Of a stretch of DNA of 64,000 nt, positions 1 to 12,200 are shown piece by piece (within the stretch, counting starts at the first letter, position 1; each line of letters begins with the position of its first letter). The stretch lies in contig OU862913.1 in the NCBI GenBank assembly GCA_917880885.1, positions 45,851,460 to 45,915,459 on the forward strand. The letters are read 5' to 3'. The notes under the pieces are model-generated. The model saw nothing but the letters and a program-made list of their open reading frames with translations, did no database searches and was not told the origin of the DNA. The translations under genes and the position numbers were made by a program. Source of the DNA: Limnephilus marmoratus. Lineage: Eukaryota > Arthropoda > Insecta > Trichoptera > Limnephilidae.

Positions 1-35
1 ACGCGATTACTAACAAACACCGACCAGCGATGCGG

Positions 36-3000
36 TTAAGAATGTATCCAAGAGAGCGCAATGGTAGAATCGGAAAACGCATATGTTCCTGCAATAGGAA
101 GACGCTCAGAATAATTATCTTGAACCGTTCGTATTAATTTGGACATCAATACTGCGGCACAGAGCTCCAAACGAGCGAGGGTCGTCACTTTGGTGGGAGA
201 AACCTTTGATTTTGCGCACAACAATCTCACTGTAATTTTCCCAAACAGATCAGTGGTGTGCAAATAAATCACACAGCCGTAACCATTCATGCTTGCATCG
301 CAGAAAGCAACAACGAGCACCGTACTGTCTTTCAGGACACCAACATGGCGAGGGATTTTCATCATTGAAATTAGAGGAAATTCCTGTGTAAGCGCCGAAA
401 ACCGACGAATAACGCTATCAGGGGGTGTATCATCCCAACCAATGTTGCACAGCCATAGCTCTTTGATAAGTAATTTAGCGTACAGAATGACAGGGGTGAC
501 CAAGCCGAGGACATCAAATAAGCGGGCGACTATGGAGAGTATGCTCCGCTTTGTGCACTTCTCCTGAACATAAGATGTCGTAAAGAAGAAGCTGTCATCA
601 GCTGGTTCCCACGAAAGGCCCAACACCTTAGAGGTATTGTTAGAACCAACAGTGAAGTCCACTGGGCTGCGGTGAGAATCCGGGAGGTTCTCAAGTACAA
701 CTTGAGAATTACTAGTCCATTTTACTAAATCAAAGGCACCGGACTTAAACAACGAGATTAATTCTCGAGAAAGACGTATGGCGCTGGGCTCATCTACAAT
801 AGAATAGACCAGGTCGTCCATATACAGCTTGGACTCTGCCACTTTGGCAGCGTCCGGGTAATGTGGTCTCATATCCTGGGCCAACTGGCGAACCGTCCGC
901 ATTGCTAAGTACGGACTTGCCGTCAAGCCGAAAGGAACTCGATTGAACTGAAAAGTTCGTATGAGACCATTATTTGAGAATCGAAATAAGATCCTCAGGT
1001 ATCTGCGATGCTTGCTAGGAACTTCAATCTGTAAATACATTTGCTTTATATCCGCAGTCATAGCGATGGGAAAAAGACGAAAGTCAAGCAAAAGCAGAAA
1101 CAAATCGGCTTGCAAATTGGGACCAGTATGAATAATATCATTCAGTGACAGCCCTGTGTGTGTTTTAGCACTAGCATCGAGCACAATACGAGGCATTGGT
1201 TTGTCTGGACGAGTGACAGCATGATGTGGGATGTAATATCCATCTTCTGTGATATCAGACTCTGAGACTTCTGATAGGTAATTATTTTCAATATATTCAC
1301 TGATAACCTTGTTATAATTCTCCTGCAAAGCAGGGGAATGTTTAAATTTTCGCTCCAATGCCAAAAATCGGCGTTGGGCAGCAGTACGAGAATTACCCAA
1401 TTGTCTTGGATCTTTACAGAAAGGTAAAGCAACAGAATATCTACCATCATCAGTGCGAGAAATTGATGAAGTAAAAAGATTCTCACATTCTGTCTCCTCC
1501 GGACTTAGAAATTTTATATTAGGTATCTCTTCTAACAGCCAAAATTTTTGCACTAAATCATTAAGTGTGAGTGCCGAAAATGATGTGTTTGTGTTGAGCA
1601 CATTATTGGGGTAATCACCCATCAACACGAAACCGAAAGCGGTCGATAACGCGGGGGGTGCACTAGTACCCGATTCAACCCTGTTCCCTAAATAAATATA
1701 TGGGAACAGTTGTGCACCGATGACGACATCCACGCATCCAGGAATATTCCAAGTTAAGTCTGCGAGAGGTATGCCCTCTAAGTACCTCATATCACCCTTG
1801 GCTATATAGTGGTTAGGTAATTGGTCGGTGATACTGTCAACGACAAGCGCATGTATATTATATTTATTCTCTGGGTATACGCGAGACTCAATATCCAAAT
1901 ACACGTAACCGAAAATTGGTCGAGACGTTGATCCAATTCCTTTGACAAACGAATTACTCAAAGGAATTATTGGTAAATTCAGCGTCTTACAACAATCGAC
2001 CGTAATCAAATTATTTTGAGAGCCATTATCAATTAGGCACCGAACAATAACTTTATTTCCGTTTTTAAGCTTCGCGTATACTTGTGCGGTAGAAAGTAAA
2101 ATAGAAGAGTTCGGTGTTACTTTGGCACAAAGCGAACACGAAGGATTGACATTTGCAGTCCCCTCCACTTGCTTATTACCAATGCCAGTTCCATTGATGC
2201 TGGATGACACTGGAGGGGGGACTGACGGTTCTTCACTGGTAGGTACTTGCGACGTATGTACATGAGTATTGGTTTTCATATTATTCACACTGCTGAAATG
2301 TAAGAATGTATGATGACGTTTATTGCACAAATCACAAACTAACCCCGATTTGCATGACTTGATTGTATGTGAACCACTAAGGCAATTTACACAGGCATTT
2401 TTCGATTTTATAAATTCAAATCGAGCCTGTGGGGAACTCATACATTTAAACTTTGAGCAAACGTTGACTAAATGATCAGTTTTGTTACACAGAATACATC
2501 CTTTCGGCGGAGCTGGGAAGCGCGGAATATTCGCATTACTTGCGACGAACGATTTAGTATTATTTGATCGGGAGGACGAAATGGGATGCGTTTTATTTAC
2601 GACACCATGCGAGTTACTCGTTCGTTCTAAAATCTTTACTTGATCTTGTACAAACGAAACTAACTCATTATAAGAAGGAATTTCTTTATTACGAACTGTC
2701 AGCTCAAAGTTCTGAGCCGTCTGTGAATCAATTTTTCTTACCGCGCAGTGAAACAAAATAAAATCAGTTAAATCTTCAATACCTAACTGCTTTAATGCCG
2801 ACACTGACGAAGAATATCTTTCAATGAAAGAATTGAGACTGGCAGATGTATTCGTGCAGTTTTTCGCATCGAGAATATTATTTAAATAATGTGTTCCTAG
2901 TGTACGTTTATCTTGATATTTTTTAACTAAACTCTCCCAAATGATCTGATATGTATCACCCGAAGGCACAATGCCTGCGGTTATGTTCAAAGCCCCGTGT

Positions 3001-3527
3001 GTGAGTTTTCCGACTAAGTACTGCACACGCTGCGAGTCAGTTAGCTGTCTATTATTATGGATATTGCCTTTAAATGACTCAAAAAATTTCGACCAGCTTT
3101 CATTCTTACCATCGAAGGTTGGAAGATCTATTGCAGGAAGATTAATCATACACGGCTCCCGCGACTTATTTTGTGACGTCAGTGATTCTCTTACAGAAGT
3201 TTTCATATTCGATCTAGTTCGTTTGACCTTCAAAAAAAGATCATCAAAAGCATTTAAAGCTTGAAAATCTGGTTTAAATTCTGGATTTAAAGTTAACTGA
3301 CGATCATTGATGCTATCTATAATATTTTCAAATTGACTTCGCATTTGATCAATCATCTCTGACTGAGCCATAAACACTTCGTTATTTCTTTACTCAAAAT
3401 TAGATATATTATTTATTGCATTATACAGATCGTTCATACGAAAAAAAAGATTTTCCTTTTTTGCGGTTAAAAGAATAAGCGATCTGTCTTGAGCCTCATC
3501 AAAACCCTCCTCCGTAATTCTTGGCAT
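36..3527 (-). pseudogene. BEL/Pao LTR retrotransposon gag-pol, two in-frame stops, 3' part outside window
   Basis: One reading frame runs from an ATG at 3527 to the window edge, broken only by TAA at 3390-3392 and TAA at 36-38. Counting from codon 3377, it holds a gag region, two CCHC knuckles (about residues 294-307 and 329-342), a third C/H-rich segment, an aspartic protease core (DNGS near 450), a reverse transcriptase with catalytic YMDD (codons at 812-820) and an RNase H start (SDSTIALSW). The frame stays open beyond the second stop (WSVFVSNR), so that stop is a point nonsense mutation rather than the true end. The integrase and one LTR must lie left of position 1. The order gag-PR-RT-RH and the YMDD-L-VYS motif are typical of BEL/Pao. 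The protease has DNGS where DSGS or DTGS is usual, which may be a further lesion. Confidence 0.9.
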
Positions 3528-4585
3528 TTTTTATATATGCGAAAAAATTACCACAAAATTTTACAATAATGTTACAATGTTAATAATTAATTAATAATAA
3601 TGTTGCGAATAATTATCCAAAATTACGACAATTCTGCGAACAATGTTAACAATTAATTAATAATAATAATGTTGCGAATAATTATCCAAAATTACGATAA
3701 TTCTGCGAACATCCAAATATGTCATCCAAAAGCAAAAAACAAGACCAGCTATAGTTCTCAAAAAATGAGAGGTACTTCAAATTTACCAAAAAAAATACGT
3801 AAATTCGAACATCCATGTAATATCAGCTATAATCTCGAATTGAATGTATGAATGAATTAATAATCCAGGCTACAAAAGGACCATTAAATATGTAGGGGCG
3901 TGTAAATAGCCCCTGACACGAGGGAGATGACTACCCTATGTAAATTAACGAAAATTGAATTCTTCCCTATGTGACACAAAAACAGTTGACCCAGCAATTC
4001 CAAATTCCAAAGTGAAAACAAACAATACTCACTCAGAGAATGCAGCTCATTGGCGATGTCCAACACAAAAGACACTTCTTTTCATTAAAAAAATATCAAG
4101 GCGGTATTGCATAATCTGAACAGATGTTTCGCACAGCAAGGAAGTTTCAACAATGAATAAATTTGCATATTAATGATACGTGCCAAATTTTGTACAACAA
4201 TAATTCAAGTATTGGATGAATTATTCTTATGACTGACTAGGAGAGACATCTCTTGGCCTTTTACTGACACTCCCGTCAGAAGTAATTGCCTGATTCACAA
4301 AGGTAAGGAAACGCATGAATATACTGCATCTCAAGTCACATAGGTAAATTCAATACAATACAAAAACCATAGATGGCGCCCTCATGGTCTCATAGCATAA
4401 ATTATTAATTGATTAAGAAAATGGATCCAAATATATTTATGGCGCGTATCCAGATAGCCTTAAGATTTTTTTGTATAATAATCATCTTCCTAGGTGTTAA
4501 GACTGTCAAAATGAGAAAATTGTAGTTATTGGATAAAAAATCTGTTGTACAATTAAATTATTTAAAAAAAAAAAAAAAAAAAATC
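3528..4585. other. AT-rich flank, probable BEL leader/LTR region
   Basis: No gene is seen. On the minus strand this lies upstream of the BEL gag start, so the 5' LTR and leader are expected here, but I could not place LTR ends or a primer-binding site. A segment of about 50 bp containing gcgaataattatccaaaa is present twice (about 3603-3650 and 3672-3715), a local tandem duplication. A run of about 20 A residues at 4562-4581 abuts the RTE fragment. Confidence 0.4.
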
Positions 4586-5155
4586 ATTCTTTATTAGTAT
4601 AGGACTGAATGCCGTTGGTGCTAATAAAAAAACTGTTAAAAGAAGCGAAGCTAGCAGTCCACAATGGAGTCCTGGTACCTACCCTGATGTATAGCAGTGA
4701 GGCATGGAACGGGCAAAGGAAGGATGAAAGTAGACTGAATGCTGTTGAAATGAGATCCCTGAGGCATACGTGTGCTAAAACAATGTATGATTGTGTGAAA
4801 AATGTGGAGATCCGCAAAGAATGCAAGGCTGATTGATGTAAGTGTAATCAGTAAGATTAAGAGAAGGACCCTCAGATGGTTTGGACATGAATGAACAAAG
4901 AAAGTAGTGTAAGAAGAATATATGACGCAAAAGTGAATGGTAGAAGTCGGGGGCGCCCGAGAAACACATGACACGATCAAGTGAATCAGATACTTGAGTC
5001 GGGCCTTGTCAAGAGTCAGAATAATAGAAGTGTGTGTATGAGACGATGTATGAATGTGAGTGAGGCAAAGAGTGTGTGCCAAGATCGAGTTGTTTGGCGG
5101 TCCGTCCTCTCTGCCTATCCATGCAAGAAACGGCGTGATGGTTAGTTAGTTAGTT
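4586..5155 (+). mobile_element. RTE-type LINE, 5'-truncated 3' end, copy 1
   Basis: The + strand codes for the tail of a LINE reverse transcriptase of the RTE kind annotated in butterflies and moths. Recognisable pieces are AKLAVHNGVLVPTLMYSSEAW, the RRIYDA..GRSRGRPR segment and SEAKSVCQDRVVWRSVL. The frame is broken near 4836 (after KECKAD) and by further stops. The copy ends in gttagttagttagtta at about 5141-5155, the short-tandem-repeat tail seen in other copies here (26147, minus strand). It is a dead 5'-truncated insertion. Confidence 0.85.
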
Positions 5156-5284
5156 ACGTATAATTGCAGAAAGAATCGTTAAAATTGTTTAATATTTTTC
5201 CAAGTTATTGCATTTTTATTGAACGCCATGCTTTTTTATCTACATCTTGCAAAATAAGCATAGCACTAAAATGGTTAATTTTAC

Positions 5285-5500
5285 CTTCAATTTTATTATG
5301 TATTATTTTTTTACTTCACTCCACACAGGAAGCCCTGAAATAAATCCCCCCAGAGCCTATGTCATCTTTGGGGAACCTGTGTGGAGGTTCTTGTTAGGAA
5401 ACGTAGGTCAGAAAGTTCTGGGAAGGAAAAGGTATTAAGGGTGGGTGAGAATCTGGGGGTCAGTGTGTCCAGGACTGATGGATGTATATATATATATATA
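5285..5500 (-). mobile_element. CR1-like LINE 3' tail fragment
   Basis: On the minus strand this carries the tail shared with the CR1-like copies at 18.6-19.4, 19.7-20.3 and 61.6 kb: a block around gatgacataggc, then gggcttcctgtgtggag. No coding potential remains. It adjoins a (TA)n/T-rich stretch at 5488-5512. Confidence 0.6.
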
Positions 5501-5512
5501 TTTTTTTTTTTA

Positions 5513-5925
5513 TAGTAATACTTCACAAGAGTCTTAGCTGCTCCCGTCTGGAGCCAGTGAGACTATGGCATCCTCAATAGGGGTATGCTGTGAGACTGAA
5601 GGTAGTGGATAGAGTGGATAGGGGAAGGAGATGAGGAAGAGGAAGGTGAGGAAGTACCTGGCTATTCAGATCTGGTCACCAAACACGGCTAACACCGTTT
5701 CAAGCAACTTTGCAATTCTGAATGGTGGTCTTACACCAGAGCGATACTGAGAGTATCTTTCACTCTGGAACGTGCCGTAAATATACTAAACATTATTTTA
5801 AATTAATTAATTGTGGAATGACACAAATTATTTGAATAAAGTTTATTTGCCACGCCGGGATTCAATCCCGCGACCTTCGGATTACGAGTCAAGAGCCTTA
5901 CAGCTAGACCACGCCCAAGAGAGTC
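5513..5925 (-). mobile_element. tRNA-derived SINE, copy A
   Basis: Read on the minus strand, the 5' head has the pol III promoter of a tRNA: box A like gtggtctagctg (5901-5912) and box B like gggattgaatccc (5857-5869), followed by a non-tRNA body ending in an AT-rich tract. The same head and body recur at 28119-29290, the head alone at about 51165-51285, and part of the body near 50210-50290. The lack of a clean cloverleaf acceptor and the unrelated body argue for a SINE rather than a tRNA gene. Confidence 0.75.
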
Positions 5926-5929
5926 CTGC

Positions 5930-6035
5930 TGGAGAGGTCAAAAGGTCTCCCGCAGTCAGTCTCTCCCGATCCAACCTCCTACACGTTTGGTGGGCAGATG
6001 CAATGCCACCAAGATCCCTGCTAACTAACAAAACT
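5930..6035. repeat. short interspersed repeat fragment
   Basis: The block around tttggtgggcagatgcaatg and ccaccaagatccc recurs in diverged form at about 16300-16385 (ctggtgggcagactcctccg) and weakly at 12290-12345. Its family is not recognised. Confidence 0.4.
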
Positions 6036-6110
6036 TAATAAACTACTTGGTAATAAATGGTTTCGGGGGGGCAGTATCTATATACGGCTCAATAATATGT
6101 TTGGTTGCAG

Positions 6111-6287
6111 GTGATAGATGGGCGCCTGGGCTCGCTGGACATCGGGTTCATGCTGACGGCGCCCGGGGGGCGGGTGCTGCAGGCCCCCGGACGCCGCCAG
6201 TCCTGGGCCTTCCGGGACACGGCCCCCGTTACGGGTGACTACAGCTTCTGCTTCGACAACACCCACAGCACCTTCAACTACAAGACG
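6111..6287 (+). CDS. TMED-like gene, GOLD-domain exon (59 codons)
   Basis: The acceptor ttggttgcag ends at 6110 and the donor gtacca starts at 6288; phase 0 at both ends. The exon holds the strands up to the second conserved Cys-containing GDYxFCFDN motif of GOLD domains. Confidence 0.88.
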
Positions 6288-9200
6288 GTACCACACATTT
6301 TTATTTTATTTTAAACTAGCGAGTTCCTGGCGTGCGTTGGAATGCCACTAATAAAGAAATTATTTCTCCCTGCATGTACTTTCCCATTTAGCCCGTTGCC
6401 TATACGTTGCCTCTTCCCCTCCCATGACTCCTTCCGCTCACGCTTTCCCACTCTGTCTCCTCCACCTTCCCTCTCCCCACTCCACAACTCCCCCTTCTTC
6501 CATCCTGCGAACCCCCTCCCGAGTTCCCCTCCCCCGTCCCAAGTTCCTCTCTCCCCTCCCTGGTTTCCCTCCCCCCTCCCGTGAACCCCTACCTGAGTTT
6601 CCCTCCCCCCTCCCGCATTCCATACATTCAGTCTCGGTACATTCAATTTTCAAACAGCTCGCGTGCAACCTATTGCAAATTTTAAAATGCCAGAGCTCAC
6701 CAGTAGTTTTATACAAACCTTGTCCTGACAATAACGCACACAAAAAAATGAATTATCCAATTTGGTGCATTCGTTCGGAAGTTATGCGCGTATATACATT
6801 TCGGCGATTCATTTTTATTTATTTATGTATACATAGATTGATAGATAGATATTAACTACGACGCCTGAAAAAAAGTGACAGAAAGATGAGGCATTTTCAA
6901 AACTTTTTTAAAACTTTTTATGTTTGCATGCAAAATTAATATTATATGTTTATTTCGATTTTTAAAATTTTAAAATATATTTTATCACCTTTCAAAAACA
7001 GTTTTTAGTTTTCAGATACTTCACAAAAATTCCACTTGTATTGAGCAATTATTCTGACCTACTGACAGAATATGGTTGAGGTTTGAGGGGTTAAGAAACA
7101 TTATTTCTTTGCTAAGCGAATAAAAATTATTTTTGTATGCTAGTGGTGGGTTTCTTCATTTACCGAGAATGCTAAATGCAATGCTAATTGTAAAAGTAAA
7201 CGGTCAAATGCATAGAAATTTTTAAATTTCGATCGTTTACTTTTACAATTAGCATTTCATTTAGCATTCTCGGTAAATGAAGAAATCCACCCTAGGAGTA
7301 TTAAACCGGTCACCAACGTAAGCAGATATAAGTGTTAGAAATAGGACAGCAGTCAAGTACAATAAGCGTGTTTATACGTCAGCGCGTGTGTTTCCATAGA
7401 AATCGTTCTAATCCCGTTATTGTTTTAGTGACATCCCTAAAACAAAAAGTAAAAGGTCGATAGTAGATCAAGCTCTACATCACTATCAAGTTGTCCATAG
7501 AAATACATAACAGGAATCAGCTGTCAGTCACGTAATTGACAAAAATATTTACCCGCTCAAATTTTTATTTATTTTTATTTTTATTTAAATCTTAAGTTAG
7601 CTCACATCTTTGTGTGTGCTAATATTTTATAAAGATATAAACATTTACATTGGTTGTCAAACATAATCATTCTTTAAATATTACACACAAATAAAGACAT
7701 TAATAATTGAGGTAGACATATTTTCGTAATTCTTTTTTAAACTTATTTATATTTTCTATCTCAGTAATTTCATTCGGGATGTTGTTATACAGTTGGACGG
7801 CCTGGTACATCAGAGATTTCTGGGTGCTTGATTTTTTTCTTGTCGGCAGTCTAATTTGCTTTGAATTTCTTGTCCCGTGACCGTGTGTTTCGTTATTATA
7901 ATGTATTTTTCTTTTTAGTTCCTTAGACATCATCCCCATGTTAATTTTATGTAAAAAAATAAGTTCATTCAAATACACAGTTTGCTTCACCGTCAACATA
8001 TTTAGCTCTTTTAGCATGTCTCGTATTCGTGTGTATATGTTGCGCTTAAGTATTATTCGCATTGCTTTATTTTGCAGTATTTGCATTTTTTTCATTTTCT
8101 CTTCATTGCAGAGAAAAAGAATACTTGAACAGTAATTAAAGTGTGGTGATATAATTGTATTATATATTATCTGGCATGTTTCTTTATTTACTTTGTTTCT
8201 GATTCTACCAAGAAATGATATTTTTTTGCAATTTTTTTAATTGTGTAATCTGCATTTTTTGAGAAGTTCAATTTTGAGTCTATTATGACACCAAGATATT
8301 TAATTTCTTCGACTTTTTTTATGATTTCTCCATTTATAGAAACCTTTGGTTCACCATGCGTATTTGTTCTACCTATATGCATGTATTTTGTCTTATTTAC
8401 ATTTAGTTTCAATTTATTTAATTTGAGCCATTTTGACAAAGTTTCTAAGTCACTATTTATCTTTTTGATTGCTTTCTCATAATTATCTTCTGCAATATAA
8501 ATCAGTGCGTCGTCTGCAAACAGTCTTATTTTGCAATGTTTTAGTATTTTTACCATATTATTTATGTAGAGTATAATCAATATCGGACCCAATACCGATC
8601 CTTGCGGTACCCCCAGCATATTTTCAATCGGTTTTGATACATTGTTTCTTATCTTTGTTGTTTGTTGCTTAAATAATTTGTAAACCATTCCAATTCTTTC
8701 CCTTTTATTCCACATTTTTTTAATTTTTTAATAACTCTTTTTCTATCTATTGTTTCAAAAGCTCTTTGAAAATCTAAAAACACCGCAACAGTATACAAGT
8801 TTTTATCTATATCTTCCTTCCAATCATCAATCACTAAATTTAACGCTGTTTCACAAGAATTATTGTTCCTAAATCCAGATTGTTCATCACAAAGGATGCT
8901 ATTATTTTCCAAGTATTCTTCAAGTTGAGATTTAATTATGTATTCCATCACTTGTTCATATTTTGGTAACATATTTACAGGTCGAAAGTCTTCACATTTT
9001 TTTGAATTCGAAATCTTTGGAATCGGTATCACCATAGACGTTTTCCATGATTCGGAAAACTTCCCTGTTTCTAAAGATTTGTTTATTAAACTAAGAAACT
9101 GTTCTCCTATTACAGGTAGTGCATCTTTTAATATTTGAATTGTGATCCCATCATGGCTGGGTTTTGATTTGATGTTGGACAGTATTCTTTGGAGTTTCTG

Positions 9201-12200
9201 GCCGTCTATTTTATTGAACTTGAATTCGCAAGTTTTTTCTTCAAAATTGAAAATTTCATCTTCTTTTATGATTGGGATATTTTTGTTAATTTCTTCTATA
9301 CTTGTCACAAAATATTTATTAAACTTATCGGCAATGTTCCTCTCGTCAGCCAATTCTTTTGGGAATATGATATCTTTTTCCACATCTTCACATTTATTTT
9401 TCATAAGTGACTTAAGTGTTTTCCACATTTTCGTTGGATCTTCCCTTTCCTGCTCAATTTTTTTGATGAAATATTCATTTTTTGTATCCTTTATCAGTTT
9501 TGAGTACTTGTTTCGAATTGTTTTAAATTTATTCCAATGTTCGTTATCCTTTGTAATTTTTGCTGTTTTATAAGAAGCATCTCGTTTATATTGCATTTGT
9601 GTTAGTTTTTTAGAATACCATTGATTATTGGTTTTAATTAATATACTTTGTTCAGGCGTTATTTTATTTATTGCATCATTCATATTGGTTACTATAGTTT
9701 CGGCTTTTTTGTGAAAATCTAAGTTAGTTACTTTTTTCCAATCTTGAATCAATAATTCCTGAATCATTTTGCTCTTATCGTATCTTTTCAGATTTCTTCT
9801 TACAATAACTTTTTTGATATTTTTGGTATTTTTATTTTTTGCCATCACTATATTAATGATGCTGTGATCTGTTATTTTAGGTGTATCTAATGTTTTCACA
9901 TTTAGTTCATATTCATTTGATAAAACGAGATCTATGAGTGTACAGGTAGATTGTGTTAGCCTAGTGTATTCTTTAACTAACTGTTTCATTCCTATAATGT
10001 TAATGATGTTTTTCATTTTCTTTGTATAAAAATCTGTGTCTCATTTCATGTTTATATTAAAGTCTCCAATAATTATATTGAGATCAGTTTCTTTTAAAAA
10101 GTTTGAACACCATTTTTCAAAATAATTTAAAAAGTCACTTTTACTGGCATTTGGGGAGTGATAAATTACACAGTATACTCCTGGTCTAAATCCTTTCTTA
10201 ATTTTTATTGCTAGGATCCACGTACAGTTTTTGTGATTTTCGTTGGAAATTGTTTCAAAATCTATATAATCTTTCAGTAATATTATTACTCCGCCTGTAT
10301 GCCGACTATTCGAATTACATCTTATTACCTTATAGTTCGTAAATTTTATTTCAACTTCTTCTATATCTGCTGTGACATGAGTTTCACTGAGCATGATCAT
10401 TTGAGGTTTTCGTTCTTCGAGCAAAATTTGTAACTCTTCGTGGTGTGCAGGCAAGCTTTGTATATTAAGGTACAAGATCTCTTCGGTTTCTAATTTGTTG
10501 TTCGAAAATAATTTTATGTTACTATTTACATTAGAGCAGGTCTTTAGAGACATAAAAAATCAATTTTCTTTTTTTCCGCTTCAATTTTTCTCACGTGCAC
10601 TGAACATTCATCACTCCAAGCAAGGTGGTTAGTTGGCAGTTGTAATTTTAGCCGATCATTCATTTTTTTGCAAATTTGCATCATTCATTTTTTTGCATTG
10701 GATGTCTCTTTGACAGTTTTCATTGTCGTTGTCATGCGTTCCGGAACATCGAGTGCATGCTTTTTCACTTCTGCAGTCTTGTGCCTTGTGCATGTAGCCA
10801 TTGCACTTATAACATTTTAAAAGTGAAATTTTTCGAACACTCGACATCTATCCCATCCAATATTTACTTTGCCTTCTTGTAACATTCTATGGTATGTTTT
10901 TCCATCAACTTCCGTGAAAATTGTGTAGTTAACGTCCCCTCGTTTGGTTTTGACTTCTTTTATAAATTTTAATTTAATTTAATTCTACCGGCGGCTCGTC
11001 CGCGCTCGACATTTTTAATTTTTATTAAATATTTTTATATGAAATGATTAAAAAGTGACAAAAGTGTTTATTACACATATATACAATAGAATAAGTATTG
11101 TTGTTTACATAATCTGTGATTTTAGTACCCTTTTCACATAAAAACATCACGTGAGGCATTTTTAACCTATTTTTAATGATTGCATTCTAAATTTTAATAT
11201 TCACAATTGCTAATATTTATTTGTAATATAATAATTTGAAAGCTTATTTTGTAACCTTTCTAAAACAGTTTTTACTATTCGGCTACGTTCAGAAATGTTT
11301 CATTTATAGAGCTTTGATTGTGAAGCGGTAATAACAAAAAGTTTTCGTAAAATGTCATTTCGTTAGAGACAGTTAAAGTCTGGCGATTAAAGAGTTAAGA
11401 CAGTTAAAAATGGCGATTTCCTGAGGGGTTTAGCATAAAATAATATAAAATAAATGAATAATTGTTGATTATTTTCAGGTCTACTTCGACCTGTTGATAG
11501 AGAATGCCGACTCAGAAGAAGAGGAAGACGAGGGTGATGCGGGTGACGCATCAGACCCGCTGGACGCGGATATGAACCTGCTGGGGCGTGACTGGCATCG
11601 CCGCATGTCCGACCTGCTGGCGGCCATGCGCACGCATCTCGGTAACGCACGCCGTCTGCAGGAGGCATGCTCCATGCTGCAAGCGCGCGACATGCATTAT
11701 GCAGAGTCGGCGCTGAGCCGCGTGACGCTGTGCAGCGCGGGGCAAACGCTCGCCATGGTGGCCATAGGTGCACTGCAGGTAATGTCCCTGAAGTCGCAAA
11801 TAGATTGCGAATCAATTGGAATTATAATATCCCGTGATTTTTCACAGATCTGCACCAGGTATTTAAAGTACTAATTTCGATTTTGCCTCTGTCAACACTT
11901 CTACTAATACTAATACTAAACACCTCTGCCATAGGTCACCCCAAGTGGTTCGCTACATTTGGTGACTTAGCAGGGGTGCCCGGGTTCATGGGGTGAGGTT
12001 TGTCTAGGTCTTGGCGGCCGATACGTGTGGCGGGATGGATCGAGAGAGACTGGTTGAGGGAGACCTTTTGACCTCTCTCGTCGGACTCTCTCGACCAATC
12101 GCCTTGCACCGCGGTTGGAGGGATGGATTCATACATCGGTCAATCCTGGACACAGTTACCTCAGATTCCTACCAACCCCTCATACCTATTTCCTTCCCAG

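Larger units (their letters stand above)
7559..10980 (-). mobile_element. jockey/CR1-group LINE (Daphne-like), 5'-truncated and decayed
   Basis: The minus strand carries the end of ORF1 (CCHC knuckle), then endonuclease, reverse transcriptase and C-terminal domain, ending in an A-rich tail (atttaaataaaaataaa-type, 7558-7590). The 5' end stops inside ORF1 near 10980. The FADD active site and VPQGSVLGP motif fit CR1/Daphne-type LINEs better than R1 or RTE. It sits inside piggyBac-like element C within an intron of the TMED-like gene, in antisense. Confidence 0.85.
7301..11398. mobile_element. piggyBac-like nonautonomous element C, split by a LINE
   Basis: The left end ttaaaccggtcacc (7301) and the next 240 bp match element A at 12555 (same order of agcgtgttt, tagaaatcgtt and gtgacatccctaaaac blocks). 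After the LINE insertion (7559-10980) the match resumes (gacatttttaatttttatt...tttcggctacgttcagaa class) up to TTAA near 11395. Comparison with uninterrupted element A places the LINE target in the acccgcc...ggatattgtt region. TTAA ends point to piggyBac-type movement, but no transposase is present. Confidence 0.65.

Noticed and set aside
4651..5082. Minus-strand ORFs over the RTE fragment (also 16385-17001 and 26227-26951 on +)
   Set aside because: They are antisense shadows of the RTE reverse-transcriptase tail.
5855..5925. tRNA gene on the minus strand
   Set aside because: Box A and box B are present but the sequence continues into a repeated non-tRNA body, and two other copies exist (28119, 51285). 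It is a SINE head.
6342..6855. Proline-rich or glycine/arginine-rich ORFs on both strands
   Set aside because: They are products of a C/T-rich low-complexity block and appear in several frames at once, with no domain.
8285..9573. Plus-strand hydrophobic ORFs resembling membrane proteins
   Set aside because: They are antisense of the Lys/Asn-rich LINE ORF2, whose complement reads as Phe/Leu/Ile-rich.
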